Assembly: GCA_022563135.1 (NCBI GenBank)
Contig: JADFNZ010000087.1
Span: 1 to 6,581 of the forward strand
DNA length: 6,581 nt
Source: Chloroflexota bacterium
GTDB lineage: Bacteria; Chloroflexota; Dehalococcoidia; DSTF01; RBG-16-68-14
Direction: 5' to 3'
Shown here piece after piece: positions 1-5,360 of this stretch; position 1 is the stretch's first letter; the number at the start of each line of letters is the position of its first letter. The notes beneath the pieces are model-generated. The model saw only the letters and a list, made by a program, of their open reading frames with translations. It searched no databases and had not been told where the DNA came from. The translations under genes were made by a program, and so were the position numbers.

Positions 1-503
1 ACCCTACCCTGGTGCTCCACCAGGAAGCGCAACAGCTCGTACTCTTTGTAGGTCAGGCTGATGGGCCGGCCGGCGACGAACGCTTTGTAGCTCGCCAGAT
101 CGACGCTGAGGTCCCCGCTGCGCAGGACGTTGGTTCTCGCCCCGCCGCTGCGCCGCCAGACGGCGCGGCGGATGCGCGCCACAAGCTCCTCCGGCGTCGC
201 AGGCACCACGATGAAGTCGTCGAGAGGCAACGCGAGGTCGAGATCGGGGAGCTCGGAAGAGCGCACCAAGCCTACCGCGGCGGTTCGGCTGGGAAGTTTC
301 TTCGCCTCCAGCAGGCCGCGCAGCGTCGTATCCGCGGGCAGGTCCATCAAGTTGATCAGGATCGCATCCACTGGAGCGCCGCCGAGCAAGCGGTCCGCCG
401 CTTCGCCGGAGGCGCACGTATCCACGCGGAAACTAGCGCGGCCTAGCTCCTCGGCCAGCGACTGCAGCTCCTCCGTCGCATTTACGAGCAGAACGTCAGT
501 CAT
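1..503 (-). CDS. OmpR-family winged-helix regulator with degenerate receiver (partial)
   Basis: Read from ATG at 503 to the left edge: 167 codons are visible and the C-terminus is missing. Residues 1-115 have the length and alternating pattern of a response-regulator receiver (MTDVLLVNATEEL at the start, PLDDFIVVPATPEELVARIRR at the end). Residues 125-167 are the start of an OmpR/PhoB winged-helix output domain (SYKAFVAGRPISLTYKEYEL then LLRFLVEHQGR). The phosphorylation residues are lost: the acidic pair after beta-1 is N8-A9, the aspartate acceptor is N51 (in AILINLM), and the conserved lysine before the usual KPF proline is V100. The receiver therefore probably works without phosphorylation, as in other atypical OmpR-type regulators; that is inference. 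No sensor kinase is visible. The start has no Shine-Dalgarno and lies 8 nt past an extended -10, which suggests a leaderless mRNA. Family assignment is firm; target genes are unknown. Confidence 0.88.
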   Translation of the reverse strand, partial: MTDVLLVNATEELQSLAEELGRASFRVDTCASGEAADRLLGGAPVDAILINLMDLPADTTLRGLLEAKKLPSRTAAVGLVRSSELPDLDLALPLDDFIVVPATPEELVARIRRAVWRRSGGARTNVLRSGDLSVDLASYKAFVAGRPISLTYKEYELLRFLVEHQGR

Positions 504-511
504 AAAAGCCT

Positions 512-520
512 AGTATAGCA
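512..520 (-). promoter_or_regulatory. Extended -10 promoter of the regulator gene
   Basis: The minus strand reads TGCTATACT: a TGn extension followed by TATACT, a 5/6 match to TATAAT. Eight bases separate it from the ATG at 503, so the expected transcription start falls on or next to the start codon. No good -35 is seen 17-18 bp upstream, as is common for extended -10 promoters. Confidence 0.6.
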
Positions 521-556
521 GAGGTTGCCTGATCGCTAGAGGCCGAAGGTGGCCGA

Positions 557-565
557 TGCTATACT
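557..565 (+). promoter_or_regulatory. Extended -10 promoter of tRNA-Thr
   Basis: TGCTATACT again, on the plus strand, ending 9 bases before the mature tRNA 5' end at 575. Transcription would start around 572, leaving a leader of only a few bases for RNase P. It is the exact inverted copy of the regulator's -10 at 512-520, with 36 bp between them, so the upstream parts of the two divergent promoters overlap. Confidence 0.6.
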
Positions 566-574
566 GGTCGGCGA

Positions 575-649
575 GCCAGCGTAGCTCAGTGGTAGAGCAG
601 TCGATTCGTAATCGACAGGTCAAGAGTTCGAGTCTCTTCGCTGGCTCCA
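575..649 (+). tRNA. tRNA-Thr (anticodon CGT)
   Basis: A complete 75-nt cloverleaf. The acceptor stem GCCAGCG (575-581) pairs perfectly with CGCTGGC (639-645). The D-arm is GCTC...GAGC (584-598). The anticodon stem GTCGA/TCGAC (600-604/612-616) encloses loop TTCGTAA, with anticodon CGT at 607-609. The variable loop is AGGTC. The T-arm AAGAG/CTCTT encloses TTCGAGT. The discriminator base is T646 and CCA (647-649) is encoded. It reads the ACG threonine codon. All stems are intact, so it should be functional, unlike the tRNA fragments elsewhere in this window. It is convergent with the ASCH gene, 32 bases away, and no terminator is visible. Confidence 0.97.
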
Positions 650-681
650 CGAACTGCCCCGCAAGGAATGCCCTAGATGCC

Positions 682-1290
682 TTATCGAGTGCGGAGACGC
701 TCCAGTATGACGCGTCCTCGCGGAGAGATCTCATAGCCTACGTCCAGGCTGACCGTCAGCCCCAGGTTCTTCAGCTTCCGCACGTCCGCCTTGAATCTGA
801 GCCGCTCGCGCCCTACTAGTTGCGCCAGGCGGGAGGCGGCGATCGCGGGCTGCTTTTCGATGAGCGCCAGCGTATCTACTGTCCACGGGCCGTGTGCGCT
901 TCTCGCGTCCATTCGCCGCAGCCGTTCGCAATCCGCATCCACGTCCTCTCGCGATAGCCCGATCTCCTGGGCCAGCGCGAGTCGCTCGTCCGGGCGCGCG
1001 ACGTAGCGGAACGCCACACGAAACAGCTTCGCGTCCGCGGGCAGGGAGCCGCCCTGGAGCTTCCGGAGGTAGTCGAGCAGCGATTCGCGGTCGGCGAATC
1101 CGGAGCGGCGCGCATCGCGATCCGTGATCTCCGACGCTCTAACTTCATCAACCCCGATCACTGCGAGGACGCCGCTCGCGCCGAAGCGGTAGCGACCGCC
1201 CGCCTTAACGCGCGGCCGCCGCCACACGCGAAAGGTCAGCGTGATTTCGCCCCGCACGAGGCCATCGTGATAGCGTTGCTCGAACAGCAT
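682..1290 (-). CDS. ASCH/PUA-like domain protein with C-terminal winged-helix-like region
   Basis: 202 aa, ATG at 1290, TAA at 682-684. Residues 1 to about 105 resemble the ASCH (PUA-like beta-barrel) fold: MLFEQRYHDGLVRGEITLTF then RVWRRPRVKAGGRYRFG, where GEITLTFR fits the ASCH G-x-K-x-x-T/E-x-R motif with the lysine replaced by threonine or isoleucine. A beta-rich stretch follows, ending in KLFRVAFRYV. ASCH domains are proposed RNA or modified-nucleic-acid binding modules. Residues 130-202 (WTVDTLALIEKQPAIAASRL then FKADVRKLKNLGLT...GYEISPRG) look like a winged helix with the pattern of a short DNA-binding regulator. It is the last gene of the SDR operon, 18 bp after the previous stop, with a weak ribosome-binding site. 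The exact function is unknown; the ASCH call is from pattern memory. Confidence 0.75.
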   Translation of the reverse strand: MLFEQRYHDGLVRGEITLTFRVWRRPRVKAGGRYRFGASGVLAVIGVDEVRASEITDRDARRSGFADRESLLDYLRKLQGGSLPADAKLFRVAFRYVARPDERLALAQEIGLSREDVDADCERLRRMDARSAHGPWTVDTLALIEKQPAIAASRLAQLVGRERLRFKADVRKLKNLGLTVSLDVGYEISPRGRVILERLRTR

Positions 1291-1308
1291 GGTGTCAGCG
1301 GTGGTCTG

Positions 1309-2022
1309 CTAGCGCGCGGTCCAGCCGCCATCGACGACAAGTGACGCGCCCGTCATGAACGACGAGTCGTCCGACGCGAGGAAGAGCGCAGCCTTCGCCA
1401 CCTCCTCCGCCGTGCCCAGCCTGCCCATGGGCGTCTGGCCCTCGATCTGCTGGCGCACAGCGGGAGCGTCGGTGATCATGCGGGTCATCGCCGTCTCGAT
1501 CCAGCCCGGGTTGATGCAGTTCACCCGCACCCCACGCTGGCCGTAGGCGATCGCGAAGTTCTTCGTGAGCCCCACGACGCCGTGCTTCGCCGCCACGTAC
1601 GGATCCTCTCCGCCGATGCCCACCAGCCCGAGGATCGACGAGAGATTCACGATCACGCCGCCGCCCTTGGCCGCCATCGCCTCCGCGGCGTGCTTGCAGC
1701 CGTAGTAGACGCCGCTGAGATTGACAGCTAGTGTGGTGTCCCAATCGCGCTGAGCGACGCCTGCGTTGTTCACCATGATGTCGAGCCGGCCGAAGCCATC
1801 GATGGCGGCCTGCACTGCGGCGCGCACCTCAGCCTCGCTCGACGTGTCGCAGCGCTGGAAGCGCCCGGCCGCCCCGATCTCCTCCACCACGCTCCTGCCG
1901 GAGCCTTCGTCCAGCTCCGCCACGAGCACCTTCGCCCCCTCGCGGGCGAACGCCAGCGCGATCGCGCGGCCGATGCCGGCGCCGCCGCCCGTGACGAGCG
2001 CGACCTTCTCCTGCAATCTCAT
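1309..2022 (-). CDS. Short-chain dehydrogenase/reductase (classical SDR), copy 1
   Basis: 237 aa from ATG at 2022, chosen because MRLQEKVALVTGG is the usual SDR N-terminus, matches the start of the neighbouring paralogue, and follows an AGGTGG-type ribosome-binding site. A longer reading from 2067 would overlap the upstream gene. Rossmann dinucleotide motif TGGGAGIG (11-18); acidic E36 at the end of beta-2 suggests NAD(H) rather than NADP(H); structural NNAG (85-88). Catalytic residues are N101, S129, Y142 and K146 (YVAAK), all present; NPGWIETAM and the C-terminal VVDGGWTAR are typical. It should oxidise or reduce a carbonyl/alcohol; the substrate cannot be read from sequence. Between NNAG and W94 there are only five residues, where SDRs usually have about 14, a clean in-frame shortening. 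It follows the other SDR by 28 bp, so the two are probably cotranscribed. Confidence 0.93.
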   Translation of the reverse strand: MRLQEKVALVTGGGAGIGRAIALAFAREGAKVLVAELDEGSGRSVVEEIGAAGRFQRCDTSSEAEVRAAVQAAIDGFGRLDIMVNNAGVAQRDWDTTLAVNLSGVYYGCKHAAEAMAAKGGGVIVNLSSILGLVGIGGEDPYVAAKHGVVGLTKNFAIAYGQRGVRVNCINPGWIETAMTRMITDAPAVRQQIEGQTPMGRLGTAEEVAKAALFLASDDSSFMTGASLVVDGGWTAR

Positions 2023-2050
2023 CTCGCCACCTGCCCTCTCCACCCCAGAC

Positions 2051-2851
2051 TCAGCTTGCTCCCCCACCCTGCTGCAGCTCCGCGACGCGGTGGAGCAGCT
2101 CGGGGTAGCGCTTCGTCAGCTCCGCGCCGTCGACGAAGAGCGTGGTGCCGCTGACCCACGACGCCTCGTCGGAAACGAGAAAGAGCGCGGCGTTGGCGAC
2201 GTCCTCCGGCGTGCCGACGCGGCCTGCCGGGATGTTCTCCAGGTACTCGTCGCGGATCGCCGGCACGCCCATAATGGGCGCGGTCAGCGGCGTATCGATG
2301 AGGCCGGGACCGATCGCGGTGACGCGGATGCCGTGGCCGGCCAGCTCCATCGCGGCGACGCGCGTGAACATCTCAACGCCCGCCTTCGCGGAGCAGTAGG
2401 CGGACATCCCCTCGCCGGGCTGGCGGGCGTTGATCGACGCGATGTTGACGATGACGCCGCCGTCGCCCTGCGCGATCATCTGACGCGCCTCGTGCTTCGT
2501 GGAGAGGAAGACGCCGCGCAGGTCGAGGTTGAGCACGGCATCCCACTGCTCGACCGTCTGGTCGACGATCGCCGCGAGGGCGCCGATGCCCGCGGCGTTG
2601 ATCGCGATGTCGAGCCGCCCAAAGCTCTCGACGGTCGCCTGTACCATCGCTTCTGCGCCGGCCTCGCCCATAAGGTCCGCCTCGACCGACTGACAGCGTT
2701 CGCCGAGCTCGGCGGCGCGCTGCTTCGCCCCTTCCGCGTTGATGTCGGCGAGCATCACGCTCGCCCCTTCGGCGACGAACCGCCGCGCGATGGCGAAACC
2801 GATGCCCGAGGCGCCGCCGGTGACCAGCGCGACCTTGTCCTGTATTCTCAT
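2051..2851 (-). CDS. Short-chain dehydrogenase/reductase (classical SDR), copy 2
   Basis: 266 aa from ATG at 2851 (MRIQDKVALVTGG). The longer reading to 2968 runs into the tRNA-derived repeat and is not used. An AAAGGA ribosome-binding site lies about 11 nt upstream. Cofactor motif TGGASGIG (11-18); D36 in LADIN indicates NAD(H); the NNAG motif is NAAG (85-88). Active-site S139, Y152 and K156 (YCSAK) are present, but the tetrad Asn (VNL-x-G in most SDRs) is D110 in NLDLRG. AIGPGLIDTP and a VDGAE tail are typical. The last 20 residues (RYPELLHRVAELQQGGGAS) extend past the usual SDR end. First gene of a three-gene operon with the second SDR and the ASCH protein; no promoter could be identified in the short interval to the repeat at 2898. 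Substrate unknown. Confidence 0.93.
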   Translation of the reverse strand: MRIQDKVALVTGGASGIGFAIARRFVAEGASVMLADINAEGAKQRAAELGERCQSVEADLMGEAGAEAMVQATVESFGRLDIAINAAGIGALAAIVDQTVEQWDAVLNLDLRGVFLSTKHEARQMIAQGDGGVIVNIASINARQPGEGMSAYCSAKAGVEMFTRVAAMELAGHGIRVTAIGPGLIDTPLTAPIMGVPAIRDEYLENIPAGRVGTPEDVANAALFLVSDEASWVSGTTLFVDGAELTKRYPELLHRVAELQQGGGAS

Positions 2852-2897
2852 TCGATCGTGCGTCCTTTCCGAATCCAGAGGCCGCCTTAGAGAGGGG

Positions 2898-3070
2898 TTT
2901 GTGCCGAGGGGCAGACTGGAACTGCCGGCACCTACATTTTCAGTTTCGCAGCAGCCATTCCGTCCCATGCTACTGCGCCTTGTTTCGTATCTGCAAGCCC
3001 GCAGTATCGGCCTACTTCGTGCCGTCCTGTACCTCCTCGTCTCGTGGCGTCCATTAGCAAAGTGTTAGCA
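2898..3070. repeat. 173-bp direct repeat, copy A (tRNA-Phe half plus unique arm)
   Basis: Aligns without gaps to 5361-5533; a hand count gives 20 mismatches in 173 positions (about 88% identity). The first 46 bases are a tRNA-Phe 3' half in reverse sense. The remaining ~127 bases match no gene I recognise and end in TTAGCAAAGTGTTAGCA. This looks like an attachment-site junction: a target tRNA fragment followed by the end of an integrated element. Copy A is the more decayed: of the three GTCCTGT motifs in copy B only the one at 3024-3030 is intact, and the CCA-equivalent is CAA. No integrase is adjacent. Confidence 0.9.
2899..2944 (-). pseudogene. tRNA-Phe 3'-half fragment, copy A
   Basis: On the minus strand: anticodon loop CTGAAAA (anticodon GAA), anticodon-stem half TGTAG, variable loop GTGCC, T-stem GGCAG/CTGCC around TTCCAGT, acceptor 3' strand CCTCGGC, then A and CAA in place of CCA. 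The 5' acceptor strand, D-arm and 5' anticodon strand are absent, so it cannot be a working tRNA. The T-loop has lost its consensus TTCGA. It is more degraded than copy B. Confidence 0.8.
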
Positions 3071-3173
3071 GAAATGCTGGCGTGAGGAACCCCGGTGAGC
3101 GAATCTCCCGAGGGCAACGCTACGGGATGGCGGCGCGGTTACAGGGGAGCCCAACAGAAGCCCTACGTTCCTC

Positions 3174-3195
3174 CTGACGCCCGTCAGTTGACGGG
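3174..3195. promoter_or_regulatory. Overlapping palindromes over the -35 (candidate operator)
   Basis: Two inverted repeats share a half-site. CTGACG-CC-CGTCAG spans 3174-3187 with 6-bp perfect arms, and CCCGTCA-GT-TGACGGG spans 3180-3195 with 7-bp perfect arms. The half-site TGACG thus appears three times in alternating orientation. The second palindrome covers the -35 hexamer (3188-3193) of the DUF1059 promoter, a position where a bound dimer would block RNA polymerase. The regulator is unknown. Confidence 0.5.
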
Positions 3196-3217
3196 CCTGG
3201 GCCCTCGGTGCTATAAG
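3188..3217 (+). promoter_or_regulatory. Sigma-70-type promoter of the DUF1059 gene
   Basis: -35 TTGACG (3188-3193, 5/6 of consensus), 18-bp spacer, -10 TATAAG (3212-3217, 5/6) preceded by the extended -10 TGC (3209-3211). Transcription would begin near 3224 and give a 5' leader of about 34 nt carrying the strong Shine-Dalgarno at 3243-3250. It is the best-matched promoter in the window. Confidence 0.7.
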
Positions 3218-3257
3218 TGACGCTGAACGTCCTATGTAGCCTGAAGGAGGGGTACTC

Positions 3258-3440
3258 ATAGCCTACACGATCGCCTGCAAGGACACCGGAACGGAATGCG
3301 ATGCCGTGCTGCGTGGCGAGACTATGGATGAGCTGCAGCAGAAGATTGCGGAGCACGGCAAGAGCGCCCACAACATGGACCTCGCCAGCATGCCCGAGGA
3401 GCAGAAGAAAGGGCTGATGTCCTTGATCAAGCAGGACTAG
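3258..3440 (+). CDS. DUF1059 small protein with ATA start codon
   Basis: 60 codons, TAG at 3438-3440. The product (xAYTIACKDTGTECDAV... then IAEHGKSAHNMD) matches the DUF1059 family, whose members usually begin MAYTIACKD and are about 55-65 aa. Family-conserved C7, C14, H33 and H38 are present; they could bind metal, but function is unknown. The codon in the Met position is ATA. GAAGGAGG (3243-3250) sits 7 nt upstream, ideal spacing, and the frame is closed by TAG a few codons upstream (in the order TAG-CCT-GAA-GGA), so no ATG/GTG/TTG alternative exists there. The next in-frame ATG is codon 23, which would remove both cysteines. The body is otherwise intact. Either translation starts at ATA, as in rare bacterial cases such as infC (AUU), or this is a recent start-loss mutation or sequencing error. 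Confidence 0.75.
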   Translation: MAYTIACKDTGTECDAVLRGETMDELQQKIAEHGKSAHNMDLASMPEEQKKGLMSLIKQD

Positions 3441-3512
3441 GGCGTCAACCTGACTTCCGCCTTCTGCTGCGTCACGCCATTCGCCCGGAAGCCGTAGCGC
3501 CCTCGCCTCTCT

Positions 3513-3600
3513 CTGCCACCGCACCCTGGCCGAATACCTTATTCTAGGTCCTGGTCGCGCTCCGGTGCAGGAGGTGCAAGGCGGAGTACGCCCGGAATTC
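3513..3600 (+). pseudogene. Com-like zinc-ribbon remnant (frameshifted)
   Basis: Similar to the open copy at 5600-5690: CHRTLAEYL is readable in one frame (TGC at 3514) and LRCRRCKAEYARN in another (TGC at 3566 and 3575). The block 3560-3595 matches 5651-5686 at 30 of 36 bases. The two cysteine codons that bracket the module are 52 nt apart here and 57 nt apart in the open copy, a difference that breaks the frame. The second cysteine of the first CxxC pair is also deleted. It cannot encode a folded zinc ribbon. It lies between the DUF1059 gene and a tRNA-like relic, mirroring the order after repeat copy B. Confidence 0.75.
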
Positions 3601-3610
3601 GCGTCGCGCC

Positions 3611-3680
3611 AGTCAATCACGCAGTGGTAGACCATCTGCATCACGAGCAGAGGATCGCGTGTTCGCACATCGTCTCCCGA
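3611..3680 (+). pseudogene. Degenerate tRNA-like sequence
   Basis: GCAGTGGTAGACCATC (3621-3636) is a damaged D-arm (consensus CTCAGTGGTAGAGC). TCTGC/GCAGA (3635-3639/3647-3651) form a perfect anticodon stem around ATCACGA, which would give anticodon CAC (Val). AGGATCGCGTGTTCGCAC resembles a variable loop and T-arm. The D-stem (ACGC/GACC), T-stem and acceptor stem do not pair, so this is a relic. It ends about 30 bp before the carboxyltransferase start. A shorter D-arm-like match, TGGTAGAGCATCTG (5715-5728), stands at the equivalent place after the zinc ribbon at 5507-5824. Confidence 0.6.
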
Positions 3681-3692
3681 TCGTAGAGACTG

Positions 3693-3698
3693 TACAAT
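3693..3698 (+). promoter_or_regulatory. Possible -10 of the carboxyltransferase gene
   Basis: TACAAT, a 5/6 match to TATAAT, ends 15 nt before the ATG at 3714. Transcription would start near 3705, leaving a leader under 10 nt. That fits the absence of any Shine-Dalgarno before this gene. No convincing -35 is seen. Confidence 0.4.
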
Positions 3699-3713
3699 GC
3701 ATGCGACGAACGC

Positions 3714-5276
3714 ATGACTTGGCAGAAGGAACTAGATGAGATCGCCCGCAGGCGAAAGCGCGTCCAAGAGATGGGCGGCGCTGAACGAGTCGCCCGCCAC
3801 GTAGCAGCGGGGCGCACTCCGGTGCGGGATCGCGTCGACCAATTACTTGACAGCGGTTCATTCCGTGAGGTCGGAAGCCTGGCGAGTAAGGTCGAGTACG
3901 ATGAAGCTGGCCAAGTCAAGAACTTGACGCCGTCCAACTTCGTGACGGGGCGAGGCTTGATAGACGGCCGTCCAGTTGTCATTGGCTGCGACGACTTCAC
4001 AGTGCGTGGCGGAGCGGCAGACGGAGCCGTCGGCAATAAGATGGGCTGGAGCGAGCGAACCGCCAAGGAACTACGGCTGCCGATCGTTCGCCTGGTCGAT
4101 GGTACTGGAGGTGGCGGTAGCGTCAAGACAAACGTCACTCTAAAACGCTCCTACGTACCAGCGAATCCTGATTGGGACATCGCGGTCGCGCTTCTCTCAC
4201 TAGTACCCGTGGTTGCAGCTGCTCTTGGTCCTGTGGCTGGCCTAGGCGCGGCTCGCGTCGCCGCATCGCACTTCTCGGTCATGGTGCGCGGATCGAGCCA
4301 GCTATTCGTCGCCGGACCGCCGGTGGTCTACCGAGCCTTCGGGCGCGAGGTAGAAAAGGAGGAGCTCGGTGGCTCGGAGATACAGGCTCGCGGTAGCGGC
4401 GCCGTTGACAACGAGGTTGAGAGCGAAGCAGAAGCGTTTGAGCAGATCCAGCGCTTCCTCTCGTACCTACCGTCGTCCGTCTGGGAAGCGCCACCTCGCA
4501 TCACGCCCGCCGACGACCCCAACCGTCGAGAAGAGGAACTCCTCTCCATCGTCCCGCGCGACCGCCAGAAGGTTTACGATACGCGAAGGATCCTACAGCT
4601 CGTGCTGGATAAGGAGTCCTTTTTCGAGATCGGTGAGCATTTTGGGCGCCCGCTTGCCACCGGTCTCGCTCGCCTTGACGGAATCTCAGTAGGTGTTATG
4701 GCGAACGATTCGCGCTACTACGCCGGGGCGATAGATGTTCAGGCTGCCGAAAAGATGACTCGGTTCGTCGACCTCTGTGACACATTTCGCCTGCCGGTCG
4801 TAAACTTCGTGGACAATCCTGGATTCCTCATCGGAGTTGAGGCCGAGAAGCAGGGCACGATTCGTAAAGGTGTGCGGGCGCTCGCAGCCGTCTATCAGGC
4901 CACAACGCCCTGGTGTTCCATCATCGTGCGTAAGGCATACGGCGTTGCAGGTGCAGGCCACTCGAACCATACCCGGTCAAGCCCACGCTATGCCTGGCCA
5001 TCCGGAGAGTGGGGATCCCTGCCTATCGAAGGCGGCGTTGAGGCGGCGTACAAGCGCCAGATACAGGCGTCCGACGACCCGGACGGGCTTCGTGCAGAAC
5101 TCGAGGCTAAGCTTGCCTCCCTGCGCGACCCGATTCTCACCGCTGAGGCGTTCGGGGTGGAAGAGATCATTGATCCGAGGGATACGCGACCGCTCCTGAT
5201 AGAGTTCGCCCGCCGTGCGTTCGATATTGTGGCGGCAGAGAGCCGTGGTCCTAAGAGCCGCGGAATGCGCCCCTAG
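3714..5276 (+). CDS. Acyl-CoA carboxylase carboxyltransferase (beta) subunit
   Basis: 520 aa, ATG 3714, TAG 5274-5276; full length for the family (about 510-540). The start MTWQKELDEIARRR fits the family, with no better upstream start and no Shine-Dalgarno. It belongs to the acetyl-/propionyl-/methylcrotonyl-CoA carboxylase beta family: it transfers the carboxyl group from carboxybiotin to an acyl-CoA in the cytoplasm. N-terminal domain about 30-290 with FTVRGGAADG and oxyanion-hole glycines GTGGGGSV (130-137); VAALGPVAGLGAARVAASH precedes the dimer region. C-terminal domain about 295-505 with FVDNPGFLIGVEAEKQG and second oxyanion segment YGVAGAG (G410-G415). Both active-site halves look intact. 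No biotin carboxylase or biotin carrier lies in the window, so a partner must be encoded elsewhere. Exact acyl-CoA cannot be assigned. Third positions are much less GC-rich than in the SDR operon, suggesting a different origin. It lies between the two 173-bp repeats. Confidence 0.93.
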   Translation: MTWQKELDEIARRRKRVQEMGGAERVARHVAAGRTPVRDRVDQLLDSGSFREVGSLASKVEYDEAGQVKNLTPSNFVTGRGLIDGRPVVIGCDDFTVRGGAADGAVGNKMGWSERTAKELRLPIVRLVDGTGGGGSVKTNVTLKRSYVPANPDWDIAVALLSLVPVVAAALGPVAGLGAARVAASHFSVMVRGSSQLFVAGPPVVYRAFGREVEKEELGGSEIQARGSGAVDNEVESEAEAFEQIQRFLSYLPSSVWEAPPRITPADDPNRREEELLSIVPRDRQKVYDTRRILQLVLDKESFFEIGEHFGRPLATGLARLDGISVGVMANDSRYYAGAIDVQAAEKMTRFVDLCDTFRLPVVNFVDNPGFLIGVEAEKQGTIRKGVRALAAVYQATTPWCSIIVRKAYGVAGAGHSNHTRSSPRYAWPSGEWGSLPIEGGVEAAYKRQIQASDDPDGLRAELEAKLASLRDPILTAEAFGVEEIIDPRDTRPLLIEFARRAFDIVAAESRGPKSRGMRP

Positions 5277-5360
5277 CGCCTACTGCTGAGAGACCGCAGC
5301 ACCGACTGACTCCATCGAACCGGAGCGCACACTATGGCCAGATGGTGCCGTGACGAAGAT

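Noticed and set aside
575..649. tRNA-Thr as the attachment site for the repeats
   Set aside because: The repeats match tRNA-Phe, not this gene, and no tRNA-Thr fragment is found elsewhere in the window.
510..819. Open frames on both strands across the tRNA-Thr gene
   Set aside because: They only translate the tRNA sequence and its complement; promoter and cloverleaf explain the DNA.
1766..2890. 374-codon plus-strand open frame across both SDR genes
   Set aside because: It is the antisense of two genes with clear SDR motifs; long shadow frames are expected in GC-rich DNA.
2893..3066. Plus-strand open frames in both repeats containing RGRLELP-x-PTFSV and ending LAKC
   Set aside because: The N-terminal part is translation of the antisense strand of a tRNA 3' half, a known source of spurious proteins. 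Differences between the copies are largely amino-acid changing, so there is no sign of protein selection.
2932..3117. Minus-strand 61-codon frame ending AAAKLKM inside repeat copy A, as a possible integrase C-terminus
   Set aside because: The same frame in copy B is interrupted by TAG and no integrase motif is visible.
3120..3668. Minus-strand 182-codon frame opposite the DUF1059 gene
   Set aside because: Antisense to a recognised DUF1059 protein with a strong promoter and ribosome-binding site; its own product has no family resemblance.
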